From the NCBI RefSeq assembly GCF_000344685.1, contig NW_006920423.1, positions 900,277-964,276 on the forward strand: a DNA stretch of 64,000 nt, written 5' to 3'. Both the position numbers and the translations under genes were made by a program. This document shows, in pieces, positions 12,142 to 22,801 of the stretch (its first letter is position 1; every line of letters begins with the position of its first letter). The DNA comes from Gloeophyllum trabeum ATCC 11539 (taxonomy: Eukaryota > Basidiomycota > Agaricomycetes > Gloeophyllales > Gloeophyllaceae). The notes below the pieces were generated by a model, which was not told the origin of the DNA, did no database searches, and saw nothing but the letters and a program-made list of their open reading frames with translations.

Positions 12142-14859
12142 GAAGCTAAGGGCCTTGAACAATATATATATATATCATCATGAATTGCCTTACAGCCTAA
12201 TGTAGGTGATATGCACTGACATGCATGGAGACCGGAGGGGCACAGAGGTCACATGATATTTTTGCCATTTTCGGTTTGTTTGTTCAAGCTTTGTTGAGGC
12301 AGGGTAACAAAAGTGCTTGGTGGTTCCCAGGTGTTCCCACGCCTTGCGTGATGTGTCAACGAGCTGGCCTTCCTCCTTGACTGCACCTGCTCGGGGTTGC
12401 TTTTGCTCTCCTGTAGTAAATAGAAGTTGCTGTACATTAGATGGATGCTTGCATTTACTGATAATATACTTGAAAAACTCTTCTATGTAGTCAGTTTAGT
12501 CCACAAGAGCTGGGGAGGCCTCCTGCAAGCATAAAAGCACTTGTTTTACCACATAAGTGCACAAATTTGCAGCATAAGCAGCATAAAGCATTTATCTTGG
12601 GGGATCTACACTGATTTACAGGATTTACAATCACGTGATGCATGGATTTATGGGCATGTCATGCCCTCCACACAATCACATCAAGCTGCTGCCACTTTGC
12701 ACAGCATTCCCGAGTGCTTCTTGCCATCAAAACCTTGGGCAAATTGGGCGCCCTTGTTGGAATACTCGCTTTGGGATCCCCAGACACATGCTGTATAACT
12801 AGGCTGCATCTAACATGTCAAGGACCTATGCCCTCCTCCTTAAATAGCCTCATTTCTCATATTTACATGGCATTATATGCATAGATAAATTGCTGTGGCA
12901 GGTATATGCCCCCCTGCAGTATCTATTGTATATGGCTTTACCTAGTAGCCTCTAATGCAGTGGACCTTAAAAATTGTGCTGTTCCCGGTACCTAGGGCCA
13001 TCAGCCACTGTTGACACTGGGTCATGGCAGGGTCGATTTACGTGGATATACATGATCACATGTAAACTAAGCCAAATAACTATACTTATTTACTCATCAC
13101 TGAGCTGTGTGTTGGGTATGGGAGTGCGGATAACTTGGGATCATGAATATTGGCTGCAAGGTGGAGGGCCTAGCATGTTGTTTAGCTACCAAAGTCCCTT
13201 TTAACCCACAGCACTTGGATTAACATTTATAACTTCTGGGTACTGTAGCACCATGGCCTTAGGCTATGCAACAGATTATGTAATATGGTGTAGGAATGTG
13301 GTACCACAGGACATTGGGGACATGGGGCACAAGCAACATGTCACCTTGGGTGACACAGGTATCTGGCCATTTTTGCAATATATTTATGCACTTGATCTGT
13401 GCAGCAGATTGATATTCTTTCTATACCAATCATGCTTCAAATATCCATGCTTGTCAGTTGTTGTGACTTGAAGCACGTCTGGTACAAAATCTGGGAAAAT
13501 TTTCCAAATGGGGACCTCATGTAACAGAAGCTTTGGAACACGGAACAAACTGCTAAATAGGTAACAGTGATGGACCTTTGGGGACATGGGTCATTGCTTT
13601 AGGTCGTGGCACTACAGCACACTGATTTATGCTTGCCACTCCATATCCTTTCTGGACATTGTGTAATCCTGGCAGATCATGACATCATTGGATGTCTGAT
13701 TTCAGACTCCATGGCTCTTTGCCTTCCTCACTGCACATCATCTCTTTTCTCTCTAGTTTGTCATTTACTGCTCTACTACCATTGATAAGCCTCAGGATTG
13801 TCTGACCCCCGAAAACGCGGACTCAGCGCATCGTACAAGCCCTCCGGAGCTTATTCAACACAGCGCTCACATGCCTCTAGGCTTCTATGGGCTCTAAAGA
13901 CTTGCTCTGTTTCAGCTCCGGACTTCCTAGCATCCTTGAGGCGTACACGGACCCATTCCGCGATTTCTCTCCGCAAACAGGAGCTCCGGAGCGACTTAAC
14001 CAATGTGACTTCTAGATGAATTAGCTCCGGGGCTGCAGACACTTCTATTGAGGGGCGTCATCCTCATGCCCACCCTCCAGCACAATCCCTCTCTCGTTTC
14101 CATCAAAATACCGAAGGTGCGGACGTATACGAGTCACCATGAGGTTAGCATCAGTCAGCGAGCAGCCGGAGGTAATTAGCACGTGACCGGTGTCAGCAGA
14201 ACTTGCGATTGATATAATACCACCTAAATATCTCTAAGTGGCACAGTCGTCAAGTTCCCCAAGAGAATGCTGGATTTGTCGTTGGTCGAGCAGTTCCCTT
14301 GTGTTCGATGAGGGAGAGTATAGGCTTTATAGAGGTTAAAACTCTTTGTTTCAATCTCCAGATAACTAAACAAGCAAAATAGCTGACTACCAGAGTCTAG
14401 CTGAGGATGAGGGTAGAGAGCAAACACAAGTGACCAGAGGTCTACGGCTAGACTTCCAACACCAAACCTAGACTGAAGTATTTCTCACGGTAGAGAAACA
14501 GACTAGCTGTGGCAGACAGCAGACAGTACTGCAAGTCCTTCCCTTCTCTGAGGTATCACAGATAGCTTTAACTCCAGACTAACACTGCTTGTTCCAGCGC
14601 TTTGTGGAACCAAGACAGTACAGATGCACACAGTAGTACAACTGATTCTGAGGCTGACTTGAACCAATGAGGCTCTCTGGTATTCAGAGGGTCTCTTATT
14701 ATTATTGGGGTCTCTCTCCTCTAAGACTGTCTACTGAGCTCCTTATATACCCTACAGTAATTTGAAATTCATAACAATAGGGTGGGAGAATTGCCTGGTT
14801 ACTAGGCAACATAGACAATAGTGTGAGAGAATAGTGTACAATAGTGTGAGAAAATAGGA

Positions 14860-15053
14860 TGAGTCAGCTAGCTTGGGGACTTGTGATTGGTCCTTGAGCA
14901 TAGGCTGAGTCAACATGAATCATCTCTATAAATAGAAGGGAATAGCATGAGTCATATTGACATAGAATGAGTCATATCCGCATAGCATGAGTCATATGTA
15001 AGGGAGTGAGTCATAAAGGCATGGAATGAGTCATATGGACATAGAATGAGTCA
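14860..15053. promoter_or_regulatory. array of eight TGAGTCA (Gcn4/AP-1-type) sites with a TATA-like box
   Basis: The exact palindrome TGAGTCA begins at 14860, 14906, 14948, 14968, 14988, 15007, 15027 and 15047. The last six are spaced 20, 20, 19, 20 and 20 bases, about two helical turns. A TATA-like tctataaatag lies at 14925–14935. TGAGTCA is the consensus for bZIP factors of the Gcn4/AP-1 type. The array sits in the insertion at 13.8–17.1 kb and may be an enhancer within a retroelement terminal repeat. Confidence 0.6.
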
Positions 15054-15198
15054 TGTCAAGGGAAAACAGTGGAATGTCTCGGATCCTCCTAGAATATTCT
15101 GCGCCCTGAATATTCTCACAGTCCTCCTGCTTTGATGCTGCGCCGAAACTGTTCTCCTTGCAATAGCAAGTGCTTTTCATGATTGAAGTCAATGTCAT

Positions 15199-15739
15199 AT
15201 ATGTCTTCATTGTCGATTCCCAGCCAGTTATTGAAGATACTGTCCACCAAACCTTCCATTACCGATCTGTATATTCCAAATGTAGTGGCTTGAAGCTGGT
15301 ACTTGTGGTACAGTTCAGGCCTGGAAGGGATACGTTCAGCGCGCAGCGACAGCTTAGTTTGGCATTCGAACGATCTCCTAGTCTGACACCGGCGCATCAC
15401 GCGGAGTGATGGGACCGCTTAGGGCAGATGGCGGGGCGTCGAGGCGACCTCTAGGGGCTGGGACAAGCAAGTGGGAGTGCAAGAGAGTCGTATGGTGCAT
15501 GGTATAGCGGCGGCAAGTGCTGAGCAATCCTGTGGGTAGCGGCGGTTATTTGTTATTTATCTCCGGACGGTCGCAAAGCCATTCCTGTAGTATAAATTCT
15601 ACAAAGTAGTGTACAGAAAAACAAGTTTTGACTTCACCATCTCAGAGAATTAGCGTTACAATCTCAGCGACCCGAGAAGTTCGAAAGCGTCGAACTTAGC
15701 GAATTATAACCGATCCTAGCTTTGCCAATAAGCCTGACT
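15199..15739. repeat. 541-base sequence repeated exactly across the first N gap (left copy)
   Basis: This sequence is the same, base for base as far as I can read, as 16249–16789 (offset 1050). The left copy ends exactly where the Ns start, and the right copy starts exactly where they end. That is what two unmerged overlapping contig ends look like. Confidence 0.92.
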
Positions 15740-16248
15740 NNNNNNNNNNNNNNNNNNNNNNNNNNNNNNNNNNNNNNNNNNNNNNNNNNNNNNNNNNNNN
15801 NNNNNNNNNNNNNNNNNNNNNNNNNNNNNNNNNNNNNNNNNNNNNNNNNNNNNNNNNNNNNNNNNNNNNNNNNNNNNNNNNNNNNNNNNNNNNNNNNNNN
15901 NNNNNNNNNNNNNNNNNNNNNNNNNNNNNNNNNNNNNNNNNNNNNNNNNNNNNNNNNNNNNNNNNNNNNNNNNNNNNNNNNNNNNNNNNNNNNNNNNNNN
16001 NNNNNNNNNNNNNNNNNNNNNNNNNNNNNNNNNNNNNNNNNNNNNNNNNNNNNNNNNNNNNNNNNNNNNNNNNNNNNNNNNNNNNNNNNNNNNNNNNNNN
16101 NNNNNNNNNNNNNNNNNNNNNNNNNNNNNNNNNNNNNNNNNNNNNNNNNNNNNNNNNNNNNNNNNNNNNNNNNNNNNNNNNNNNNNNNNNNNNNNNNNNN
16201 NNNNNNNNNNNNNNNNNNNNNNNNNNNNNNNNNNNNNNNNNNNNNNNN
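15740..16248. other. assembly gap (509 N)
   Basis: A run of N. Open frames read through it carry no information. Given the identical flanks, the gap may have no real content. Confidence 0.99.
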
Positions 16249-16789
16249 ATATGTCTTCATTGTCGATTCCCAGCCAGTTATTGAAGATACTGTCCACCAA
16301 ACCTTCCATTACCGATCTGTATATTCCAAATGTAGTGGCTTGAAGCTGGTACTTGTGGTACAGTTCAGGCCTGGAAGGGATACGTTCAGCGCGCAGCGAC
16401 AGCTTAGTTTGGCATTCGAACGATCTCCTAGTCTGACACCGGCGCATCACGCGGAGTGATGGGACCGCTTAGGGCAGATGGCGGGGCGTCGAGGCGACCT
16501 CTAGGGGCTGGGACAAGCAAGTGGGAGTGCAAGAGAGTCGTATGGTGCATGGTATAGCGGCGGCAAGTGCTGAGCAATCCTGTGGGTAGCGGCGGTTATT
16601 TGTTATTTATCTCCGGACGGTCGCAAAGCCATTCCTGTAGTATAAATTCTACAAAGTAGTGTACAGAAAAACAAGTTTTGACTTCACCATCTCAGAGAAT
16701 TAGCGTTACAATCTCAGCGACCCGAGAAGTTCGAAAGCGTCGAACTTAGCGAATTATAACCGATCCTAGCTTTGCCAATAAGCCTGACT
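16249..16789. repeat. 541-base sequence repeated exactly across the first N gap (right copy)
   Basis: Exact counterpart of 15199–15739. Beyond 16789 unique sequence continues (gtcgagtgaattatctcc). Confidence 0.92.
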
Positions 16790-17643
16790 CGTCGAGTGAA
16801 TTATCTCCGCCATCGATTCAATTAGCTCCGGTGAGTCTCGCATAGCGAGATAAAATTAAACAAGTCTTTCTAGCGTTTCCTACTCCCGTGGGCCCGAACC
16901 TATACTCGGTTCCGTGGTTTGCAACTTTGTTTGCGACTTTCCGGAGATAAATACTCCGAAGCGTCCATTAGTGTTTGTTTCAGGCATCAAGGTTTTTGCT
17001 TTATTTTTCTAGGTCTTCCTACGGACTACCCTATGGCATCTTACTCCTCCTTTCCCCCTCGAACTATTAAATACCCTTCAGTTGTCTCGGACCGCCTTCA
17101 CCCATATCACGGGGTTTAGGTTTATTTCTTTTGGTCCTTGGCGATTGTTGTGTGTCTGTGCATATCACTGTATCTCTTGTCTCTGGGATATGATAGCATG
17201 GTCTACTTCTCCTTTGTGTGACCAGTGCCAGTGTTGCTGGATCCAACCCCACAGTATTCCACATTGTGGCTCACAGTTACCCATCACCCATATCTTTTGG
17301 CATCCACAAACTGACATCACTACTGGCTCACTGCGAGGGACTCGGATCTGGACATCAAGATGGACCCAAGGTGAAGTCCTCATCCAGTAATTATGCCACT
17401 TGATCCAAACATGACATGCCAAGAGTTGCTGATGTGACCAAAAGTGCAACACACTCTGCCAGAACTCCCAAGGGAGGGGCAAACCTCATGAGCAGGCTCT
17501 ATGGGTGAGAAAAGAACACTGGTATATCCTAGATAGGGACCTATCATCCTATGTACAGAACTGTCTGTGAAGACTCCTAACTGGGGATGTCGAAGGAATG
17601 AGATGCAATCTGTTTGAGACTGTTTCTAGAGAGGCAAGTACCA

Positions 17644-19171
17644 CTACTGTTGGATCATTTGTATGGGAACAGAACTGTGGTGTGCCAAGTGGTGCAAGTG
17701 CAAGACCATATGTGTTGCTGAAATAGTGGGGATAACCAATATCCAAGGTGTAAGGATGGCAGACATTTGGGTCATGGTGATGGTAGGTGGGGTGGTGTAT
17801 ACAAGGAGTCCAAGCACCATTATGGTAATAATACTAACTAGCTTGTTAGATTTTTGTCAATGGATTCACTGAACACACCAAGCATACCAGAAGTAATACT
17901 GAAGAGAATCCTTTGCCAATGCAATGAACAGGTGTCCACCATAGCCCCAGGATACTGGAAGGCCCATATGTTGGCACCTTCTGGCATGGAGGACTGCTCT
18001 GTAAATGATAAGCAATGCCATTGCACTGTCAAAGATTATGGCTGGCAGACTGTTTTGATTAGTGAATCTCACTGAAGACAGCTTGATAAAATGTATTCAC
18101 AGAATGAGTCCTATCTCACTTTGACAGAGAGTGATACTCCCAAGAGTGACATATGTGGTCTTCCCATGTAGGATAGATATAGTGGTTGCAGCCCCACATT
18201 CTACAAGGAAGGATGCTGCCATGGGGAGGGCATATTTCTGCTCTATTTGTATGCATCAGTCTGTCACTACAGAACAGCTGGAAGGTTAGTTACTGTTTCC
18301 CAGAATAACATACAGTCGGACCATCAAAATGGCTACAGAGCACATAAAGTAGTGTAAAGCCTCTGTTTACCATAATATTATGTAAAGAACACTCACCTTG
18401 GACAGTCCCAAATAAAAGGGCCACTGAGAGGGTCGATATGGATAGACTATCACCAGCAAAATCAACTACTTACTGGAAGCTACATGAAATAGTGTATAAT
18501 GACCACCTAACCAAAAGTGGTGAGTCAGTTGCATTGAAAATCATGCATATGCAGAAGCCATGCACATGATCTGGAGGACTGTCAGTTGTTTAGCCGAAAA
18601 TTTTGAGACCGGGGTATGCATACATATTTGATTGTACTAGAGATCAATATGAGATATTTTGACTCAATATATGCATTCCAGCTGGTACCCACATATTGCA
18701 TCGAGCACCACTATCACTAGTCCAGTATAACGATTCTGAGGACCTCAAAGGTCAAGAACACAATATGCAAAGAAGGATGGAATACATCACAATCAGATAT
18801 AATATCTTCATTGATTTCCTTGGCAGTCTCTGGCATATGGTCATGTATTTGTTAGAGAATTGTGACTGTCTGACTGACCCATATGAACTCAACCTATGGG
18901 CCATGTTCAGCTCCAATCACATTGGTGTCTTTTGAAATTTACCTCGGATGGGATAGTGGAGACTGAATGATGTGACCCATTGTCAAGGGTTCAGACAGCT
19001 TGGAATGAGACATACCAAAGTGATGGACGTAGATGGTGAGTGCAACCTCTGTTTACCAAACTTCAGGGAGATCCTGATAACCACATGGGCTGATGACCCA
19101 CTGCCAGAAATTCCACTTGTCACATTCCTCCAAAGAAGCTCAGTACCATCTTGCTCAGATGCATAGACCAT
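17644..19171 (-). CDS. multi-pass membrane protein with DUF6533-like N-terminus (copy B)
   Basis: This is a paralogue of copy A on the same strand. Minus-strand exons give VALTIYVHHF, TIPSE, VEFIW joined to RLPRKSMKILYLIV (intron donor gtcagt, acceptor atgccag), QKYALPMAASFLVECGAATT, LPAIIFDSAMALLIIYRAVL, PVSWGYGGHLFIALAKDSLQ and ILTPWILVIPTISATHMVLH. It ends VPIQMIQQ at the stop at 17644–17646. Introns fall at the same places as in copy A. The family (DUF6533/DUF6534-like seven-helix fungal membrane proteins) has no known function. Exon frames are open despite the strong CpG depletion around them, so the gene may still work. The first exon is uncertain; I extend to 19171 because an open frame leads into the VALTIYVHHF exon. 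The stretch between the RLPRKSMKILYLIV and QKYALP exons is not resolved. Confidence 0.58.
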
Positions 19172-19885
19172 GCCCAGTCAGCCAGAGGAATGATCTGAAG
19201 GAGCACACAGACAGAAGCAAAGTGGACATACACTTTATATCTCTCAGATATTAATAAAATGAACATACAATGACTGCAACATCTATCAAGGGGTGCTACA
19301 TATCATGATATGCCTGACAGATCACAAGAAGCCCAAGTAAGCATTAGCTTATTGTTCACATAATCAGTCCTGCCATTATTTCAGCATGTGTATATCACAA
19401 TCCAAAGGTAGACCTTGTATTGGATGCAGATGTCTACAGCAATCTTCAAAACAATGCAGAATCTAGCACACATGAAATACAGCTGTAAGTGATACATTTC
19501 ACTTCTTTTAGTGTCAAAGTGCCACGTCCGCCCCACACCAGGCACCCGAAGTGGTGAAGATGCCCAATCTGCCCCAATGTCAAAATAGGTACCTTCCTGA
19601 TTTGCCATATTTTGGGAAGGGGGCAATTCCGCATCATTTCAAAGATTGCTGTTAACACAACACTGCACCTTAGATCACATAGAGCTGATATCAGTATGAT
19701 ATTCAATATAAAGACGACACATATCTCCGTAACACTCGGAGGTCAGCTGAATCATTTTGAGATGGAGCCAATATAGGCTGGCCATTTTAAGTGCCGCATT
19801 ACATCAGTTGTAACTGTTCATAGATGCTTCTATCTCCATTCAGTGACAAATGGAGACTGAATGCTACACAGGAATCATGCAATGG
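19172..19885. other. CpG-depleted intergenic sequence, right end of the block
   Basis: CpG-poor like 8955–13795 and without a supported gene. The change back to normal CpG occurs at about 19915, just inside the 3' end of the next gene (stop at 19886). Confidence 0.5.
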
Positions 19886-22435
19886 CTAACTTTCATCCAT
19901 AGGAGTCAGAGCACCTCTGGGCGTTGGCGGCTCCACTGAAGTTGACGAGGCTGCTGCAGAAGGAGGCCGCAAGTAATACTCGCCCTCTTCAGGCAGTGGG
20001 ACATTGCTATCGGCAAGTTGGGAAGCGAAGACACGGTTATTCTCGTAGACCTCATCCTGCATGAAGGTAGCTTAGTGGCCGGTGTACGGCGGAAGCGTAG
20101 GGCCTACCCGTGCAGTCTCCATCCAGTGCAACCTTTCGCTGAGTGTCTTCTCGTCTTCCTCCGAGAGAGCTCGGCTGTACAGTAACAGGTATGGGCCAGC
20201 GCCGTAATGAAGGCCAGCAGGGTCATTCAGGACAACCTCCTCAGAGACCTAGGTCAGAGTAGGTCAGCGCAGATCAGCAGGAACAACAGTACAATGCAGA
20301 CGGCGGACCTCCTCTACGAGCCAATCGACAGTCTTCCACCACTTTCCTGCATTATAGGTGTACGAGTACAGATGCTTCCTACCCAGGGGCCCTTCGTTAA
20401 CTAAGACAGCGCGGAGGTCATACTAAGCCGCGAATGAGTAGGCGTCATATACGCAGACAGCTCACTGACCCGATGCTTCTTCAACTGCGGATCGTCAAAG
20501 AGCGCCTCGGAGCGACTTCTCAGTTCCGTCATCTTGTCCTCAATAGCTATGACAACGACAGCGGCGTTTAGTGCGCGGACAGAACACAATGCCGTACACT
20601 CACACTTGATGTGCGCCTGGATATTGGCTTGCACCTTGTGTAACTTCTCGGCCATCATATCTGCATACGTCTGCTGTTCAGGCGTGTCACGGTCGATAAC
20701 ATGCTCGTAGAAATGTGTCGCTGCTGCAAGGTTACTAAGCGCATCTTTGTTCTGGCGCGCCAGGTGCCGTCAGTGACGGACAACGAGGTCCTACCATGTT
20801 TTCTGTACCTTGTAGTTAACAATCCCATTCTTCTCCGTCCTAAGTCTCACGACTTCCTGCTCGATTTCTTTCTGCTCCGCCGTCTTTGCCTTCGCTAGCT
20901 CGGCGTTCTCCTCCAAGAACTGGTCCAAGTAGAAGTGCTTCGGATATTTGAACACCGTCCGCGCATTGGCGGATCCCTCGGTGCTCACGCCGGGATAGGG
21001 TGGCGGCGGCCGGACGAGGTGGAACGAGACGACGTCGGAAGGCTGATATATCACCTCCTGGGTCCCGGAGGGCGTCGATGGGGAGAACTGGGATAGGAGG
21101 CAGGAGACGAGGTCGTTCGTCTGCTCGGTGCCATGGATATCAACCCGGACTATCGCCTTTTCGTGCAGGTCCGGGACGTGCGCGGCGGAGTTGGGGTCAA
21201 CGTGGGTGCCGTATTGAAAGTGGAAAAGGCGCCTATGAGGATAGGTGATCAGCGAAGTGAGATGTCGATGTGACAGAACCAGCTACTTGGATGAGGCGTT
21301 CGCATAGTCTCCGTTCAGAATGGTCTCAACCGTGTATGTCACTTTACCCAGAAACTCTGATGCCATCCCATCAGGATCAAATTTCGCAAGGAAACATCAT
21401 AGATACTCACGTTCTGTCAGATCACCAAAATTATCCGCAGCACTTGCAGGTTGTGTCCCAAATTCTTGCAGAATGGGGTCTACGCTCAGCTCGGAAAGGA
21501 GCGCAAACTCCATATTTGCGAACACCTCAAGAATGCCATACATCAAGGATTCTAAGAGCTGAAATCAATTGGCTTTCAGAGGTACTGCGACGCAGGCTTA
21601 CCTGGACCCGACTTCGGGGGTTCGATAATCATGAACTCGTCTGCTGTTGCAGATGCCGGAGGAGTTGGCCTCCAGTTCGCGATGCTTTCCCTCACTTGGG
21701 GCACACTGTAGAGTGCTTGCAGGACCAGACCAGCATAATGTAGAGTAGCTTGGGTCGGTCGCAGTGCAATAGGCCTACGCAGAATAAGATGCAGCGCAGA
21801 GCCATATGAGTAATGCCATACCGTTTATCCTTCCGGACCTGTTCCTCCATCGGCCGTTCGTAAAACTCCTCCTTCTCGAACCGACTATAGCTGGTCGCCA
21901 AACTCTCTTCAATAGCTCGGCTGAGGGTTTGATCATCTTGTGACAAAGCGTTCGTCTCCGCTGGTTTCTGTGGAAGAAATCATTGGGAGCAGGCTTTGAC
22001 GAAGAGATGCGGTACCATACGTTAGACGCAACCATAGCCCAGTTGGGATCAGGCGCTCGATTGCTCGGCCCAAACTGCTGCTGGTGCTGCCTCAGGTCGG
22101 CTTCCATTGACATCTTGATAGCAGCCTCCATTTCCGATTCTTCATCCGCCGTTAAGTCAATCACATCTTTCTCCGGCTTGGATGCTGGGAGAGTCAGTGA
22201 GCACCTCGTAGAAGCCGCACATACACCGATATTCACGGGGTGGTGAGCGCGGCCCAGCCTGATATTCCTCTGCCCTATCTCCCTCCAGCATCGCGTACGC
22301 CGCCTTCTGGATATCATTGCCATGTTTGAGTAGAAGGCGTCGGGCAACCTCAGCGTCGACGTCGCCAGGCGCCATCATACTCGTCAGAAATTCGACATTC
22401 TCTTGTTCTTCGGGAGATATCGCAGTGCTAGTCAT
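19886..22435 (-). CDS. UBA-like/UIM ubiquitin-binding protein with a USP (C19) fold, catalytic Cys apparently missing
   Basis: Starting at ATG 22435, the N-terminus has a UBA-like fold (NVEFLTSMMAPGDVDAEVAR, then LLLKHGNDIQKAA). Two UIM-like helices follow, one in EMEAAIKMSMEAD and one in QTLSRAIEESLATSYS. The layout resembles USP25/USP28. The segment aligning with the USP Cys box reads ATLHYAGLVLQALYSVPQV. Where active USPs have NTCW/Y-x4-LQ-x-L, this protein has a His (codon 21738–21740) in place of Cys. The C-terminal His box looks preserved (RKHLYSYTYN, then WWKTVDWLVEE), and the domain ends DPAGLHYGAGPYLLLYSRAL. A coiled stretch (ELAKAKTAEQKEIEQEVVRL) sits in between. I infer a ubiquitin-binding pseudo-deubiquitinase of roughly 700 aa. 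The last exon (DEVYENNRVFASQLADS to TPMDES) ends at the TAG read from 19886–19888. About eight introns are needed, and not every edge was fixed. Confidence 0.72.
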
Positions 22436-22801
22436 CGTTTTCAAGATTGGATAGATAGCTGCTAGTTCACGTTGTATATTTCGGACTGAAGAGTCGACTC
22501 CGTAGGTGGCAAGATAGCTGTGGCTGAGCGCTGAGCACCGGGTTCACAGGGCATGATCATGGAGACCCCGGTTCAACTGGCATGATCAACATGTAAGGTG
22601 GCATAGCTATTGTTGAATCTGTAGGGGTAGTATACAATCCCTATACCTACTGGCTAATTCCGAGACAGATGCGCATTTACACAGGGCACCCCATTGTAGT
22701 GTCCTCGACTTAGAAGAAAAACAGACAAATATCCAAAAACTTCCTTCTACTTTCGCATTTAAACCTACCTTATCATTTTGACAGAGATCCCCGCCAAAGA
22801 C
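22436..22801. other. short intergenic region between two co-directional genes
   Basis: Holds a two-copy direct repeat at about 22540–22592 (units reading ccgggttcacagggcatgatca and the near copy ccggttcaactggcatgatca). It separates the dipeptidase gene (upstream on the other side, ending at 22802) from the start of the USP-like gene at 22435, so it should hold the promoter of neither divergent pair but the 3' end region of one and none of the other's coding sequence. Confidence 0.4.

Larger units (their letters stand above)
8955..13795. other. CpG-depleted block, left part
   Basis: From just after the DUS3 stop the composition changes sharply: hundreds of bases pass with almost no CG dinucleotide while TG and CA are plentiful (for example 8960–9280). 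The flanking genes are CpG-rich. The block holds membrane-protein gene A, a 15-base tandem repeat and a tRNA-derived repeat. From about 10600 to 13790, apart from these, I see no supported gene. This is the pattern left by long-term deamination of methylated CpG. Confidence 0.7.
13802..17142. mobile_element. CpG-normal insertion, probably a degenerate or composite retroelement
   Basis: CpG frequency returns to normal at about 13807 and falls away again at about 17148, and both edges abut the hexamer GATTGT (13796–13801 and 17143–17148), a candidate target-site duplication. Inside are a regulatory-looking segment (14200–15120), a short minus-strand open frame of 94 codons (15116–15400) that I cannot assign, and a recurring agctccgg motif (about 13850, 13915, 13982, 14022, 16826). 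On the minus strand that open frame is followed by a purine-rich string (aaagcaggagga) and then TGTGAGAATATTC, which would suit a polypurine tract next to an LTR start, but no reverse transcriptase or integrase is visible. The N gap at 15740–16248 lies inside. Element class is not established. Confidence 0.45.

Noticed and set aside
15664..16459. Long open frames of about 200–245 codons on both strands
   Set aside because: They run through the N gap and are mostly unknown residues.
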